A stretch of 64,000 nt of DNA from Thiotrichales bacterium 19S3-11 (GCA_021713295.1 JAKJJU010000011.1:1-64000); one strand, 5' to 3'; positions 27,106-36,763 are shown, counted from the stretch's first letter. Notes: generated from the letters alone by a model not told the origin. A program made the numbers and translations.

Positions 27106-27819
27106 ATGCAAAATAGGACAACAGCACTAACGATTAGTCTAATACTTCATTTAAGTATCATAGCAATACTTATCATTATTCATTACAGCTCAAAGTCAAT
27201 TAGTTATCAAATTACAAAAAAAGACCATCAAATAATTATCGCATCCTTAGTCAATCCATCTGCTAAAAAAGTTGTTACAGTCAAGCCAAATACAAAAGTC
27301 CAGCCTCAACTGGCACAATTTAATGTCAGGGCACTCATACCAATACCATCCCATATTGAAATTGATCGAGCACTTATAGCAAGACAACACAGCCAACAAC
27401 AAGCTAATAAAACGATCAAAAAGACATCGGATAAAAAAGAGACGAAGCTTAACGTTAAAAAAGCTCACCCCACCTCTCCAGTTAAAACTCTAGAAAACAA
27501 ACAACAGCAACTTAAAGTACAAAAAGTATCCGGTGAAAAATACAATGCTTTAGTCAACTTTCTCTATCAGCGTATTAATCAATATAAACGCTATCCTAAG
27601 CTTGCCTATAAATTGGGAATCGAAGGTGATGTTAAGGTTTCATTTACCTTACTCCCAAACGGCCAAATAGACCATTTAACCATTAAGCATTCGAGCCACT
27701 CTGATGTACTTGATCTCGCTGCAATCGATACGATTAAAAAAGCACAGCCTTTTCGTATTGCTTCAAAATATCTTAGTGTTGCCCAAAATTTTAACTTAGT
27801 TATTCATTATCAATTATAA
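27106..27819 (+). CDS. tonB: TonB-family energy transducer
   Basis: A 237-residue protein. One membrane helix near the N-terminus (ALTISLILHLSIIAILIII) is followed by a Lys/Gln-rich spacer and a TonB C-terminal domain (about 150-237: YPKLAYKLGIEGDVKVSFTL, NGQIDHLTI, LDLAAIDTIKKAQPF). It passes proton-motive energy to outer-membrane receptors together with ExbB/ExbD, which are not in the window. The start is 22 bases after the receptor gene, so the two form an operon and this TonB may be dedicated to that receptor. Confidence 0.9.
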   Translation: MQNRTTALTISLILHLSIIAILIIIHYSSKSISYQITKKDHQIIIASLVNPSAKKVVTVKPNTKVQPQLAQFNVRALIPIPSHIEIDRALIARQHSQQQANKTIKKTSDKKETKLNVKKAHPTSPVKTLENKQQQLKVQKVSGEKYNALVNFLYQRINQYKRYPKLAYKLGIEGDVKVSFTLLPNGQIDHLTIKHSSHSDVLDLAAIDTIKKAQPFRIASKYLSVAQNFNLVIHYQL

Positions 27820-27962
27820 AACGACCAAACCAACCACAGCTCTCTATGTCGTATCATCAGTTAACGCATTAGGCAAGCCAGCGCTCTAACGCTAAATTAA
27901 ACCTATACCTTGGGAATATTCTCAAGTAAACTGACAACAAAATAAATACATGTAATATCACA

Positions 27963-29843
27963 ATGGCATTAGTTAGTTTTGATAAAGTCAGTTTAAATTA
28001 TGCTGATCAAATTCTGTTAGATCAGATCAGTTTTACTATCAATCATAATGAACGTATTTGTATTATTGGCCGTAATGGTGCTGGCAAAAGTAGCCTATTA
28101 AAATTAGTACAGGGCATTTTAAAGCCTGATAATGGTCAAATTATCTATCAGCAAAATCTTAAAATTCACACGCTAGAGCAAGAAGTACCACAAAGTACAA
28201 CCGGTTCTATCTTTGATGTTGTCTTAGCAGGCCTAGGTGAAATTGCGAAAATACTATTAGATTATGAAACACTGATCAAACAACCTCAGCTTAATGAAGC
28301 AGATTATCAAACGTTACTAGCCCTTCAAGAAGCAATTGAAGCTAATAATGCTTGGGATCTCACCCATCGTGTTGAAAAGATACTCTCCAAGTTAAACCTT
28401 GACGGACAATTAACGTTTAGCGCACTCTCTGGCGGACTAAAGCGACGTGTCTTATTGGCAAAAGCGCTAGTCAGTCAACCTGACTTATTATTATTAGATG
28501 AGCCTACCAACCATTTAGATATTGAATCGATTCAATGGTTAGAAGAGTTTTTAAATGACTATGAAGGTAGTATTTTATTTATTAGCCATGACCGTGTATT
28601 TTTAGATAAGCTCGCCAGACGCATACTTGAGCTTGATCGGGGGCATTTAATTGACTTTAGTGGCAATTATGAGCAATTTATAACACATAAAGAGCACTTA
28701 CTTGATATTGAACAAACACATAATGCTCTCTTTGATAAAAAATTACAACAAGAAGAAAAGTGGATTCGACAAGGCATTAAAGCTAGACGAACTAGAAATG
28801 AAGGACGTGTAAGAGCGCTAGAGGCAATGCGTCAAAAACGTAGCCAACGCCGTCAATTACAAGGACATACAAAACTGACACAAGCTCAATCAGAACGTTC
28901 AGGTAAAAGTGTAATTGTTGCTGATAATATAAGCTTTCAATACAATAATAACCATCTATTTAAAAATTTTTCAATTGAAATACAACGCGGTGATAAAATT
29001 GGTATTTTAGGCCCTAATGGCTGTGGTAAAAGTACACTGATTAATGTGTTATTAGAAAACCTTCAACCAAGTGAAGGCAGTGTCAGCTTAGGTAGTAATC
29101 TTGAAATTGCTTATTTTGATCAGTTACGAAATCAGTTAAATGAACAACTATCAATCATTGATAATATAGCTCAAGGCAGTGAATACATTGAATTAAATAA
29201 TAAGAAAAAACATGTTTTATCCTATCTAAGCGATTTTCTATTCACGCCAGTACGAGCGCGAACACCGGTTAAAGCGCTATCAGGTGGGGAAAAAAATAGA
29301 GCACTACTAGCAAAAGTATTAAGTAAGCCTAATAATTTCTTGATTTTAGACGAACCAACAAATGATTTAGATATTGAAACATTAGAAATACTTGAGATGA
29401 TGTTGGTTGATTATCCAGGCACATTAATATTAGTGAGCCATGATAGAAAGTTTATTAATCATATTGTCACAAGTAGTATCGTCTTTGAAGGCGATGGCAT
29501 TATAGAAGAATATATTGGTGGTTATGATGATTGGCTACGCCAAAGAAAATCGCCACAAAAAATACAAAATCAAACAAAAAATACCAACCCAATACAAAAA
29601 AAACTGAACAAGCAACCACAGAAATTAAGCTATCAGCAGAAAAAGCAACTTGAAACCCTACCCTCAGAGATTGAAGCGATAGAAGCAAAAATTCAGAAAA
29701 TTACTGAAACCTTATCGGAGCCATCCTTTTATCAGAATGACCCACAGCTAATTAAAGATACCCAGCTAAACTTAACAGAACTACAAACTCAGCTTGAAAA
29801 GCTTTATCATACATGGGCTGAGTTAGAAGCATTAAAAGATTAA
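27963..29843 (+). CDS. uup: ABC-F ATPase Uup
   Basis: A 626-residue soluble ABC protein with two nucleotide-binding domains. Walker A motifs are GRNGAGKSS and GPNGCGKST. Signatures are LSGGLKRRVLLAKAL and LSGGEKNRALLAKVL, and Walker B motifs are LLLLDEPTNHLD and FLILDEPTNDLD. The linker carries a charged ARRTRNEGRVRALEAMR segment, and a C-terminal coiled coil (about 545-626) follows, both typical of Uup. It binds the ribosome and is linked to genome stability. Compared with the ABC-F protein at 22.7 kb this one has full-length domains. Confidence 0.92.
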   Translation: MALVSFDKVSLNYADQILLDQISFTINHNERICIIGRNGAGKSSLLKLVQGILKPDNGQIIYQQNLKIHTLEQEVPQSTTGSIFDVVLAGLGEIAKILLDYETLIKQPQLNEADYQTLLALQEAIEANNAWDLTHRVEKILSKLNLDGQLTFSALSGGLKRRVLLAKALVSQPDLLLLDEPTNHLDIESIQWLEEFLNDYEGSILFISHDRVFLDKLARRILELDRGHLIDFSGNYEQFITHKEHLLDIEQTHNALFDKKLQQEEKWIRQGIKARRTRNEGRVRALEAMRQKRSQRRQLQGHTKLTQAQSERSGKSVIVADNISFQYNNNHLFKNFSIEIQRGDKIGILGPNGCGKSTLINVLLENLQPSEGSVSLGSNLEIAYFDQLRNQLNEQLSIIDNIAQGSEYIELNNKKKHVLSYLSDFLFTPVRARTPVKALSGGEKNRALLAKVLSKPNNFLILDEPTNDLDIETLEILEMMLVDYPGTLILVSHDRKFINHIVTSSIVFEGDGIIEEYIGGYDDWLRQRKSPQKIQNQTKNTNPIQKKLNKQPQKLSYQQKKQLETLPSEIEAIEAKIQKITETLSEPSFYQNDPQLIKDTQLNLTELQTQLEKLYHTWAELEALKD

Positions 29844-30058
29844 TCTAATTTCCCTTAGCAATGACTTAATCATAAAACTTCGAGAACTAAAATTAAAAAA
29901 GACACACGGCATCTCTGGTAAAACTATAAAGCAACTTATTATTTTATAATGATATTTTCCACTTAACTCTGCTTTTACTTACATACCATGGACAATCTCT
30001 TAAAGCAGAAATAGATATTTGCCATTACTTAGAGAAGTCTCTTATGTAACAATAATAA
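29844..30058. other. Gene-free stretch after uup
   Basis: AT-rich DNA between the uup stop and repeat copy 2. No gene, RNA or clear terminator hairpin was found. Confidence 0.5.
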
Positions 30059-30139
30059 TTGCAACCCCCTAGGAAAGAGCGAGGTTTCTTAAGGATTAAG
30101 GAATTATCAACCTGGAAGTTGATCGCTCTGACCGTATTA
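30059..30139 (+). repeat. Structured intergenic repeat, copy 2
   Basis: Second copy of the repeat at 24364 and 53018. It has the same TTGCAACCCCC head, TAGGAAAGAGCGAGG, AAGGATTAAGG core and GTTGATCGCTCTGACCG end. The hairpin loop here is CTGGAA. AGAGCGA pairs with TCGCTCT and ATCAAC with GTTGAT as in the other copies. It lies between the convergent genes uup and the DedA-type gene. Confidence 0.8.
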
Positions 30140-30146
30140 TTCAAAA

Positions 30147-30710
30147 CTAGTTTTTCTTGGAAAGAAGTTTTTTACTTATAAAGAGTATTACAACGATAAC
30201 AAGTATGATTAAAAAGACTATATTTTCATAATGTTGAACATTAGCAAAGGCTTTTTTAGCCACAGCACCACAGGCAAACCCAATACTGAAAAAAACGCAA
30301 CTCCAAATCAAAGAAGCAATACTATCAAAAATCAAAAATTTTAGCACTGATAGTTTAATCGAAGCACCGAGTATAAAGGGTGATATAAAACGAACACCTG
30401 GAATAAAACGATAAATCAAGATAAAACCAATTTGATGCTTATTCATTAAAGACATAACTTTAGTGATTTTATGACTTTGATGCAACTTATCTTGATTAAA
30501 AAAATGAGCTAATCGTTTACCTAAATAGAAATAAATTTGATTAAAAATACTTGCACCTAATGTTAAAAATGTAATGCCTAAAAAGATATTAACATAGCCA
30601 GAGTGCGCAGCCACTCCCCCCATAACAGCAACAGTTGCGCTGTTAAATGCAGCAGCTAAGAGCAAAATAAAATAACTATTGGCATAAATAATCGATAAAA
30701 TAATTGCCAT
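30147..30710 (-). CDS. DedA/SNARE-associated family membrane protein
   Basis: A 187-residue inner-membrane protein with about five hydrophobic segments. The family pattern is seen in YFYLGKRLAHFF and in the motif YRFIPGVRFISPFILGAS, which corresponds to the conserved R..PG.R....AG of DedA proteins. DedA proteins act in lipid flipping and membrane homeostasis, but the substrate of this one is not known. It lies five bases downstream of a second membrane-protein gene on the same strand, so the two are probably co-transcribed. Confidence 0.82.
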   Translation of the reverse strand: MAIILSIIYANSYFILLLAAAFNSATVAVMGGVAAHSGYVNIFLGITFLTLGASIFNQIYFYLGKRLAHFFNQDKLHQSHKITKVMSLMNKHQIGFILIYRFIPGVRFISPFILGASIKLSVLKFLIFDSIASLIWSCVFFSIGFACGAVAKKAFANVQHYENIVFLIILVIVVILFISKKLLSKKN

Positions 30711-30715
30711 TGTAA

Positions 30716-31417
30716 CTAGCTTACTGGGTCAGTTATAACAAAATTACGACCATGATCTTTCGTTCTACGAATAAGATATACCGTATACATCGAAATAATT
30801 GCTGAGAAAAAGCACCACACTGAATTAAAGGCATAGCTATAAAATAAATACGTTATAACGACTGATATCAAGATTAAAACACCAAAGACTTTCATCGCTA
30901 TATCACGACTGATTAACAATGGTACGATGATTATTGCAATATACATATATTTTGGAATCGATGTGCCTAATAAGGCATCATAAATGGTGGTATAGCTATA
31001 TTGAATAGAACTCGCACACATATTCGTTTGTACCATATGCTCATTCATTAAATAAGGGACAAAGGCAACAATACCTAAAACTGCACCAACAATAGCGAAT
31101 AAAAGTTTAATCCAAGCTCTAGCACAACGACGATTTTTCGCAACAAAGTAAGCTGCTAATGGAATCCAAAAAGGCCACCAAAAATGTGAAAAAAAGACAA
31201 ATCCAACTGAAAAATGACGAATCCAATGATCTAAGTGGTGAGCTAATGCAAGCCAAACCCCTCCTTCTACAAGTTGTTGAATACCAAAAAAAATGGGCAC
31301 AAAAGCAAACATAATATAATGATAACGCTTTAATGCAATCGTTGAATAAACACAATAAACACCAATAGGAATTAAAAAAGTTCCAGCTGTAAAGCTTGCT
31401 GAGGCTGAAAAACACAT
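30716..31417 (-). CDS. DUF6629-type membrane protein
   Basis: A 233-residue protein starting MCFSASASFTAG, which is the recognisable opening of a family of uncharacterised membrane proteins. The frame extends nine codons up to a GTG at 31444, but the ATG at 31417 matches the family start. About seven hydrophobic helices follow (for example HYIMFAFVPIFFGIQQLVEGGVW). No function is established. It is followed closely by the DedA-type gene. The upstream region 31418-32077 is a long gene-free stretch. Confidence 0.75.
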   Translation of the reverse strand: MCFSASASFTAGTFLIPIGVYCVYSTIALKRYHYIMFAFVPIFFGIQQLVEGGVWLALAHHLDHWIRHFSVGFVFFSHFWWPFWIPLAAYFVAKNRRCARAWIKLLFAIVGAVLGIVAFVPYLMNEHMVQTNMCASSIQYSYTTIYDALLGTSIPKYMYIAIIIVPLLISRDIAMKVFGVLILISVVITYLFYSYAFNSVWCFFSAIISMYTVYLIRRTKDHGRNFVITDPVS

Positions 31418-31444
31418 AAGGTTAAAGTCCACGCTAGGAAACAC

Positions 31445-32077
31445 ATTAATTAGTTTAGTTGATAATGCATTAATATCACAATAATGTCAGTAAAAATAAG
31501 CGGTTGGAATTAAGAATCAACTAAACTAACTGTCCATCTGAAATTAATTTAATTGACTCTTGATTCCAGGTAGTTTAGGCACTACCTTACCCTCTCTCTA
31601 TTTATTCTAGTCTACAATCGCAAGTTAAAAACTAAATTAGGAGAGCTTCAAGCTATGGTTCCATCCTGGCATCGTATTATCGCTCTCCTGGTACTGCCTG
31701 TTGATAACGGTCAAGTTCAACCGGTCATTACCTTGATTCTGATTATTGCTAATATTTGCGATAATTGCAAGAAATTTTAGATAGAAAGTGTAGAAAAAAC
31801 AAAAATCTATGCTTTTTTATTGTTTGAATTTAAAAAAAATTGTATAGATTTTACAAACATAATAGAATACTTTTTAACAAAAAATAGACTTTTTTAAAGC
31901 ACCCTATTTACTACCATGCTAACTAATTAAGCTTACATCACCTTGATATGTCTGGTTTTTATTAGTTGCCGGTAAGTTAGTGGCAAACCCAATGATTAAC
32001 ACCCGCAAAAATATTGCTATTTTTCAATCAATTAATCTGCCGGCTCAGTATTCCACTGAATCATACAAGCGCCTTAA
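31445..32077. other. Gene-free stretch with inverted repeats
   Basis: About 630 bases without a supported gene between the DUF6629-type start and the YaiI stop. AGGAGAGC (31639-31646) pairs perfectly with GCTCTCCT (31682-31689); the loop contains GGTTCCATCCTGGCATCG (31657-31674), nearly the same as 20122-20140. A shorter GGTAGT/ACTACC stem lies near 31569-31586. The right part (31760-31910) is very AT-rich. The right edge has short imperfect repeats around CCGG. It may hold a structured RNA or a degenerate element. Confidence 0.5.
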
Positions 32078-32554
32078 CTACTCCGTCAGTATTTTCGTTA
32101 AATAACGGTCAAAAGCCGTTGCAAAAGCATACGCTTGTTTATTTGAAAATTCTTTAGTTTTACTTTCAGCTAAACCAGCATCACGCATCTGAGTCATAAA
32201 ATTGCGTTTTGCTAAGGCAGGTTTAATGTTACTTTTATCATATAGTTTACCATAAGGTGTAATCACAAACGCACCTTTTTCAATCACTAAATCAGCTAAT
32301 GGAATATCTGAAGTAACAACAAGATCAAGCGCTTGAGTTTTATCAACAATATAGTTATCAGCCACATCAAAACCTTTTGAGACGGTCTTTGAAACAATGT
32401 AATCTGAATCTGGCAAATTTAAATACTGATTGGCAACAAAAATAGCTAACGTTTGGCGCTTAATAGCCGCGCGATAAATAATTTCTTTAATCGGCTTAGG
32501 ACAAGCATCTGCATCAACTAAAACTTTAAATATTTGTGGCATTTTTTTTGTCAT
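32078..32554 (-). CDS. YaiI/YqxD family protein (DUF188)
   Basis: A 158-residue cytoplasmic protein. The N-terminal KVLVDADACPKPIKEIIYRAA is the hallmark of the YaiI/YqxD family (PIN-like fold, acidic residues in DADACP). Later GAFVITPYGKLYD and IKPALAKRNFMTQMRDAG also fit. Its biochemical role has not been settled for the family. Its start overlaps the end of the upstream dehydratase gene by four bases, so it is translationally coupled. The start ATG lies in the palindrome TTTTGTCATGACAAAA (32546-32561). Confidence 0.88.
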   Translation of the reverse strand: MTKKMPQIFKVLVDADACPKPIKEIIYRAAIKRQTLAIFVANQYLNLPDSDYIVSKTVSKGFDVADNYIVDKTQALDLVVTSDIPLADLVIEKGAFVITPYGKLYDKSNIKPALAKRNFMTQMRDAGLAESKTKEFSNKQAYAFATAFDRYLTKILTE

Positions 32555-32561
32555 GACAAAA
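32546..32561. repeat. 16-bp palindrome, TTTTGTCATGACAAAA, copy 1
   Basis: A perfect palindrome across the YaiI start codon and the end of the dehydratase gene. One of six sites of this family in the window, all near oriC. Confidence 0.7.
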
Positions 32562-33528
32562 TTGGATCAACCTCACTACAGTATTGATAAAACGTTTGTA
32601 AATCAATATTAGAACCACATAATAAATTGCCTACTCTCACATTAGATAATCTATCTTTTAGCGGGCCTATCAAAGCTGCCGTGGTTGTAGCTGATGCTGG
32701 TTCACATATAAGATTTTTTTCTTGAGCTAATAAAGACATTGCTTTTTTAATCTCACTATCACTGACTAAGATCATATCATCAACATAGGTTTTAGCGATA
32801 GAAAAACTATATTCTAATGTATTTGGTGCATTCAATGAGTCAGCAATACTTAAAGCACCCGCTTTTAATTTCATTGGTTTATTTTCTTTAAATGATAACG
32901 ACATCGTTGGTGCTAATTCAGGCTCAACACCATAGACTTGAATCTTTGGGTTGAATAATTTTGCATATTTAGCAACACCAGATAATAAGCCACCACCACC
33001 TGTAGCAATTAATAATACATCTAAATTAGGCAATTCATTTAACCATTCATAGGCCAACGTTGCACTACCTAATGTTGTTAGAGGATGATCAAACGGATGA
33101 ATCATGGTTTTGTTTTCTTTAGCCGCTAAATGATGCATTGTCTCTAGCACATCATTGATACTCTCTACTTCGATGACCTTTTGAGCATAAGCTTGAATCC
33201 GTTTTAATCTTAATGGATTAATTGATTTTGGAATAATAATAGTTGAGTGTATATTCAAAATTGATGCACCATAAGCCAATGCAATACCGTGATTCCCACC
33301 AGTACCAGCAATGACTCCTTGCGCTTTTTCCTTATCGGTTAAGTTCAACAAACGTGATAATACCCCTCTTAGTTTGAATGTAGCTGTTTTTTGAAACAAT
33401 TCACACTTCAGATATACCGCTGACCGCTTGTCAAACAAATCACTTTCCCAGGGCAAAATGGGTGTTTTTCTAATATAGGGCTTTAATTTTTGGTATTGGC
33501 TCTTAACTTCATCAATATAGTGATGCAT
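32551..33528 (-). CDS. PLP-dependent serine/threonine dehydratase-like enzyme
   Basis: A 325-residue fold-type II PLP enzyme. The cofactor lysine is in TATFKLRGVLSR, the phosphate cradle is ATGGGGLLSG and the substrate loop is GTGGNHGIALAYGAS. This set fits threonine/serine dehydratase and serine racemase relatives, which deaminate hydroxy amino acids or isomerise serine. No C-terminal ACT regulatory domain is present, so it looks like the catabolic or racemase type. It is co-transcribed with YaiI. The exact substrate cannot be read from the sequence. Confidence 0.85.
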   Translation of the reverse strand: MHHYIDEVKSQYQKLKPYIRKTPILPWESDLFDKRSAVYLKCELFQKTATFKLRGVLSRLLNLTDKEKAQGVIAGTGGNHGIALAYGASILNIHSTIIIPKSINPLRLKRIQAYAQKVIEVESINDVLETMHHLAAKENKTMIHPFDHPLTTLGSATLAYEWLNELPNLDVLLIATGGGGLLSGVAKYAKLFNPKIQVYGVEPELAPTMSLSFKENKPMKLKAGALSIADSLNAPNTLEYSFSIAKTYVDDMILVSDSEIKKAMSLLAQEKNLICEPASATTTAALIGPLKDRLSNVRVGNLLCGSNIDLQTFYQYCSEVDPILS

Positions 33529-33658
33529 AAATAAACCTTATTTAATATTTGACAAATTGCTTTAAAGCAACATATATTTTTCAACATTCAAAACGTTAAA
33601 ACCACACTTATTTTATAAGTAAAAATTGAGTGATATGTAATGATACGGAAGCTACTTA

Positions 33659-34456
33659 ATGAATAAAATGAAATTTTGGCAAGTTGATGCATTTACGAAA
33701 AAGCCTTTCTCTGGCAATCCAGCTGCCGTTATTTATCTAGAATCTCCATTAGATGTTCAAACCATGCAATCGATCGCATTTGAAAACAATCTAGCAGAAA
33801 CAGCATTTGTTGAATTAAGAGACAATCAAAACCCCTTAATTCGTTGGTTTACACCGCATTACGAAATCGATTTATGCGGTCACGCCACATTAGCTGCCAG
33901 TCACATTTATTTTAGTGACATCGAAGCAAATAAAACAACACTCACCTTTGATTCATTGAAAAAAGGGCCATTAACCGTTACTAAGAATGACCTTGCCTAT
34001 ACGCTTAATTTTCCAAGTTATCAATATCAGCCCTTAGCCATTGAAACTATTCCAATTAAGACTATCAATGCGCTATCTGATATAAAACCACTGGCCGCAT
34101 ATAAAGGACGAGATTATTTATTTATCTATGAAAATGAAGATGATATTTTAACCATGTCACCTGATTTTAATGCCATTAAAAATGAAGAAAAAATTATTGT
34201 CTCTGCAAAATCCAATCAAAAATATGATTTTATCTCAAGATTTTTCTGCCCCAACATTGGACTGAATGAAGACCCTGTTACTGGCTCTGCACACTGCATG
34301 CTGGCACCTTTCTGGGCTGAGCAATTAAAGAAATCAAATCTATTAGCCTACCAAGCATCCAAGCGTGGTGGAGAAATCCAAATTCAATACCACCAAGGAC
34401 GGGTTCAACTAACTGGTAGTGCTGTAACGTTAATTAAAGGCGAATTTATACTTTAA
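33659..34456 (+). CDS. PhzF-family isomerase/epimerase
   Basis: A 265-residue protein of the PhzF family. The opening VDAFTKKPFSGNPAAVIYL, the catalytic-Glu segment NNLAETAFV, the DLCGHATLAAS loop and DPVTGSAHCMLAPFW are all present. The family belongs to the diaminopimelate-epimerase fold and isomerises diverse acids; the physiological substrate of most members is unknown. The ATG at 33659 has GGAAG upstream. Its 3' end overlaps the convergent oxygenase gene by 11 bases. Confidence 0.9.
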   Translation: MNKMKFWQVDAFTKKPFSGNPAAVIYLESPLDVQTMQSIAFENNLAETAFVELRDNQNPLIRWFTPHYEIDLCGHATLAASHIYFSDIEANKTTLTFDSLKKGPLTVTKNDLAYTLNFPSYQYQPLAIETIPIKTINALSDIKPLAAYKGRDYLFIYENEDDILTMSPDFNAIKNEEKIIVSAKSNQKYDFISRFFCPNIGLNEDPVTGSAHCMLAPFWAEQLKKSNLLAYQASKRGGEIQIQYHQGRVQLTGSAVTLIKGEFIL

Positions 34457-35294
34457 CCCCTAATTGGCGTAAACGCTCATCTAAAAAGTCTTTAGCCGTT
34501 GGATAGCGCTCTGAAATATATACGTCTTCTTTTGGATGCATAAAACATGGCGTTGATAAGCGATCAATGCCTGATGCTTCTCCTTCTGGTTTGACAACAC
34601 GATGCTTTGTGGCAATATATTCACCTTCAGTCATCTCATCAAGCATATCACCAATATTGACAATAATTGATTGCTCATGTACGGGCACTTCATACCAATT
34701 TTTATCATAAGGTGAGAAAACTTCTAACCCTGGCGAAGATGCTGTTGGTAGTAATGTAATTAAGTTAATATCTTCATGCGCAGCTGCTCTAATTGCACCT
34801 GGCTCTTCATCTCCTTTCAGTGCTGGATAATGCAATATCCTTAATAAGGTCTTTTCATAAGATAAGGTATCTGTTAAAGCTTGCGGCAGTTGGCTATGGA
34901 CTTTAGCATCCATATGCTGATCAATCCACTGTAATAACGTTTTACCCAAATCAAACATGGCATTAAATAACAATTCAGCCTTTTTAGAGACTTCTTCTGG
35001 ATAGCGCCCCCAAGGAAAATATAAATGATAATAATGTTTAATATCTTTAACGGTTTCTCCTTTAGCTATTTCAGAGACATCCATTGGGAAATAACCATCT
35101 TGCTTTTCTTGAGAATAATGATATTTTCTAATGGCATCAGAATTAAAAAAGTTACGCCACTCGTGATAGATATCTTCAATTAACTGCCAAGAAACTGGAT
35201 GCGTTTTTAAAACAGCAAAGCCTGTCTCTTTCAACGAAGTGGCAAAATCTTTAGCGGCATTTTTATCATAATAATCGATACTTAAAATCTTCAT
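34446..35294 (-). CDS. 2-oxoglutarate/Fe(II)-type oxygenase (isopenicillin N synthase family)
   Basis: A 282-residue non-heme iron enzyme. The metal ligands HxD (RAAAHEDINLITLL) and the distal His (ATKHRVVKP) are seen, followed by the RLSTPCF segment that corresponds to the RxS co-substrate site. There is an N-terminal DIOX_N region. The family includes dioxygenases for amino acids and secondary metabolites; the substrate is unknown. It converges with the PhzF gene and overlaps it by 11 bases. Confidence 0.88.
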   Translation of the reverse strand: MKILSIDYYDKNAAKDFATSLKETGFAVLKTHPVSWQLIEDIYHEWRNFFNSDAIRKYHYSQEKQDGYFPMDVSEIAKGETVKDIKHYYHLYFPWGRYPEEVSKKAELLFNAMFDLGKTLLQWIDQHMDAKVHSQLPQALTDTLSYEKTLLRILHYPALKGDEEPGAIRAAAHEDINLITLLPTASSPGLEVFSPYDKNWYEVPVHEQSIIVNIGDMLDEMTEGEYIATKHRVVKPEGEASGIDRLSTPCFMHPKEDVYISERYPTAKDFLDERLRQLGVKV

Positions 35295-35366
35295 AGCTAA
35301 CCTTTGAGTGAATTCGTTTTACAATGCTTATATTGAAATGAGAACGCTAAATTGTCAATTGTCTTC

Positions 35367-35957
35367 TTAGTTGAGTAGTTGATAAAGATAAGGCATAACC
35401 AAAGGCAGAAGAAAGCAGGTTATGATACCGCTAATAAAACCAAATACATGCCCTTCCCAAGAAACTCGAGCACCCGTTGGCATTAAACTATAAACCAAAT
35501 AACCGAGTTGTAAAATACAAATACCAGCAACAAAAATTGTAAACGCTGACGGATAAAAGTAGGCTAATACCAATAAAAAACTCCAATACCCCATAATCAA
35601 TGATGATGCTCCAACATGAATCGCTTTACGCGCAAAAAGCCATGTTAAAATACCACTGAGTACAATAATTAAAATCGATGCCACAATAAACAAATATAAT
35701 CCATAGGATATCACCAGCATACCTAAGATTAAGAACATCAACGAATTCGATAATAAATGACCAAAGTCACCATGTAAAAATGGGCTACAAATAATACCGA
35801 ATAAACCAATACGGCGTCTTGGAATGACACCAAAAACATTTAAGCGGTAATCAACTGAAATGTTAATGATATGAATCATCCACATAAAAGCAAGAATCGC
35901 TAATAAAACCGGCAAGTGATGTGTCATCGAATAAAATGCTTGCTGCACATCAACCAT
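35367..35957 (-). CDS. Rhomboid family intramembrane serine protease
   Basis: A 196-residue membrane protein with six helices. The loop HGDFGHLLSNSLMFLI has the rhomboid H...HxxxN pattern. The catalytic Ser is in HVGASSLIMGYW (GxSx) and the catalytic His in WEGHVFGFISG. Rhomboids cut transmembrane segments of other membrane proteins. The target is not evident. It is monocistronic or the last gene after the oxygenase, with a gap of about 70 bases. Confidence 0.9.
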   Translation of the reverse strand: MVDVQQAFYSMTHHLPVLLAILAFMWMIHIINISVDYRLNVFGVIPRRRIGLFGIICSPFLHGDFGHLLSNSLMFLILGMLVISYGLYLFIVASILIIVLSGILTWLFARKAIHVGASSLIMGYWSFLLVLAYFYPSAFTIFVAGICILQLGYLVYSLMPTGARVSWEGHVFGFISGIITCFLLPLVMPYLYQLLN

Positions 35958-36046
35958 TGTATGTAACCCTTTCTAGTCTTATCGCTTTAAAAAAATCATT
36001 CTAACAAATAATTTTTTTTATGCCTATTAATTAAGCGAAATCATGA

Positions 36047-36535
36047 CTATTTCTTATCCTTAATTAAAGATTTTAGATCAAGACGAATACTCGAACGTAA
36101 ATCATTTGGTGTAACACGATAAGGCATAAGGTGTTGATTAGTCAACGGTAAATTTACTTTCTTACAAGCAGCATCCACTAATTCTGAACAAAACCATTTT
36201 CTTTGATCTTCTTGCCAATTTCGCCTAAGAAACCCAAGTGCTAAAGCTGGGAGATAATCGTACCCTGCTCCCAGTTGACTTTCAAGCCATTGAATTAAAT
36301 CAGCCTCAATTTGACTTGCATCAAGCTCATGCCCTAATTGAATTTGCCAACTTTCTATAACATCGTAATGATCAATTAAGTCATCAACGGAATGCTTATA
36401 AACTCCTTTCATAGGCACAGAGCCATAGCAAGTACCATTAATTTCAATCTCACAATGACAATAACGTGAAGCCATGCCAACACATAAAATCCATGACACG
36501 GGATTATTTTTTCTGGTTAAATGTACTTTAATCAT
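36047..36535 (-). CDS. YiiX/permuted NlpC-P60-like hydrolase
   Basis: A 162-residue protein with the layout of the permuted papain-like fold. A His in YCHCEIEI near residue 26 is the likely catalytic His, and a Cys in WFCSELVDAACKK near residue 125 is the likely nucleophile. The family acts on amide, peptide or ester bonds and its role is poorly known. I choose the ATG at 36535 because GAGG lies nine bases ahead, whereas an ATG at 36544 sits directly on that motif. No signal peptide is seen. Confidence 0.7.
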   Translation of the reverse strand: MIKVHLTRKNNPVSWILCVGMASRYCHCEIEINGTCYGSVPMKGVYKHSVDDLIDHYDVIESWQIQLGHELDASQIEADLIQWLESQLGAGYDYLPALALGFLRRNWQEDQRKWFCSELVDAACKKVNLPLTNQHLMPYRVTPNDLRSSIRLDLKSLIKDKK

Positions 36536-36743
36536 CAATGGCATCCTCTATCTAGATTAAGTCTAAATCCTTACTTAATAGATGTAGTTTAAAAATTGTA
36601 TCTTTGCCATAGCTGATAGTAAGAGAATTTATAAGTCCCTCAATACAGGATTGCTCTTGAATAAGTTTTTTAGTTTTCCACAAATAAACCCTACGCGTTA
36701 AAGCCAAATTAACTAAGTATAAACGTTATAACTAGTGTATTTA

Positions 36744-36761
36744 ATTTTGTCATGACAAAAT
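36744..36761. repeat. 18-bp palindrome, ATTTTGTCATGACAAAAT, copy 2
   Basis: The longest perfect member of the palindrome family. It lies just downstream of the trmB stop at 36764 in a non-coding stretch, so it is not explained by a start codon. No promoter is apparent. Confidence 0.75.
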
Positions 36762-36763
36762 GG

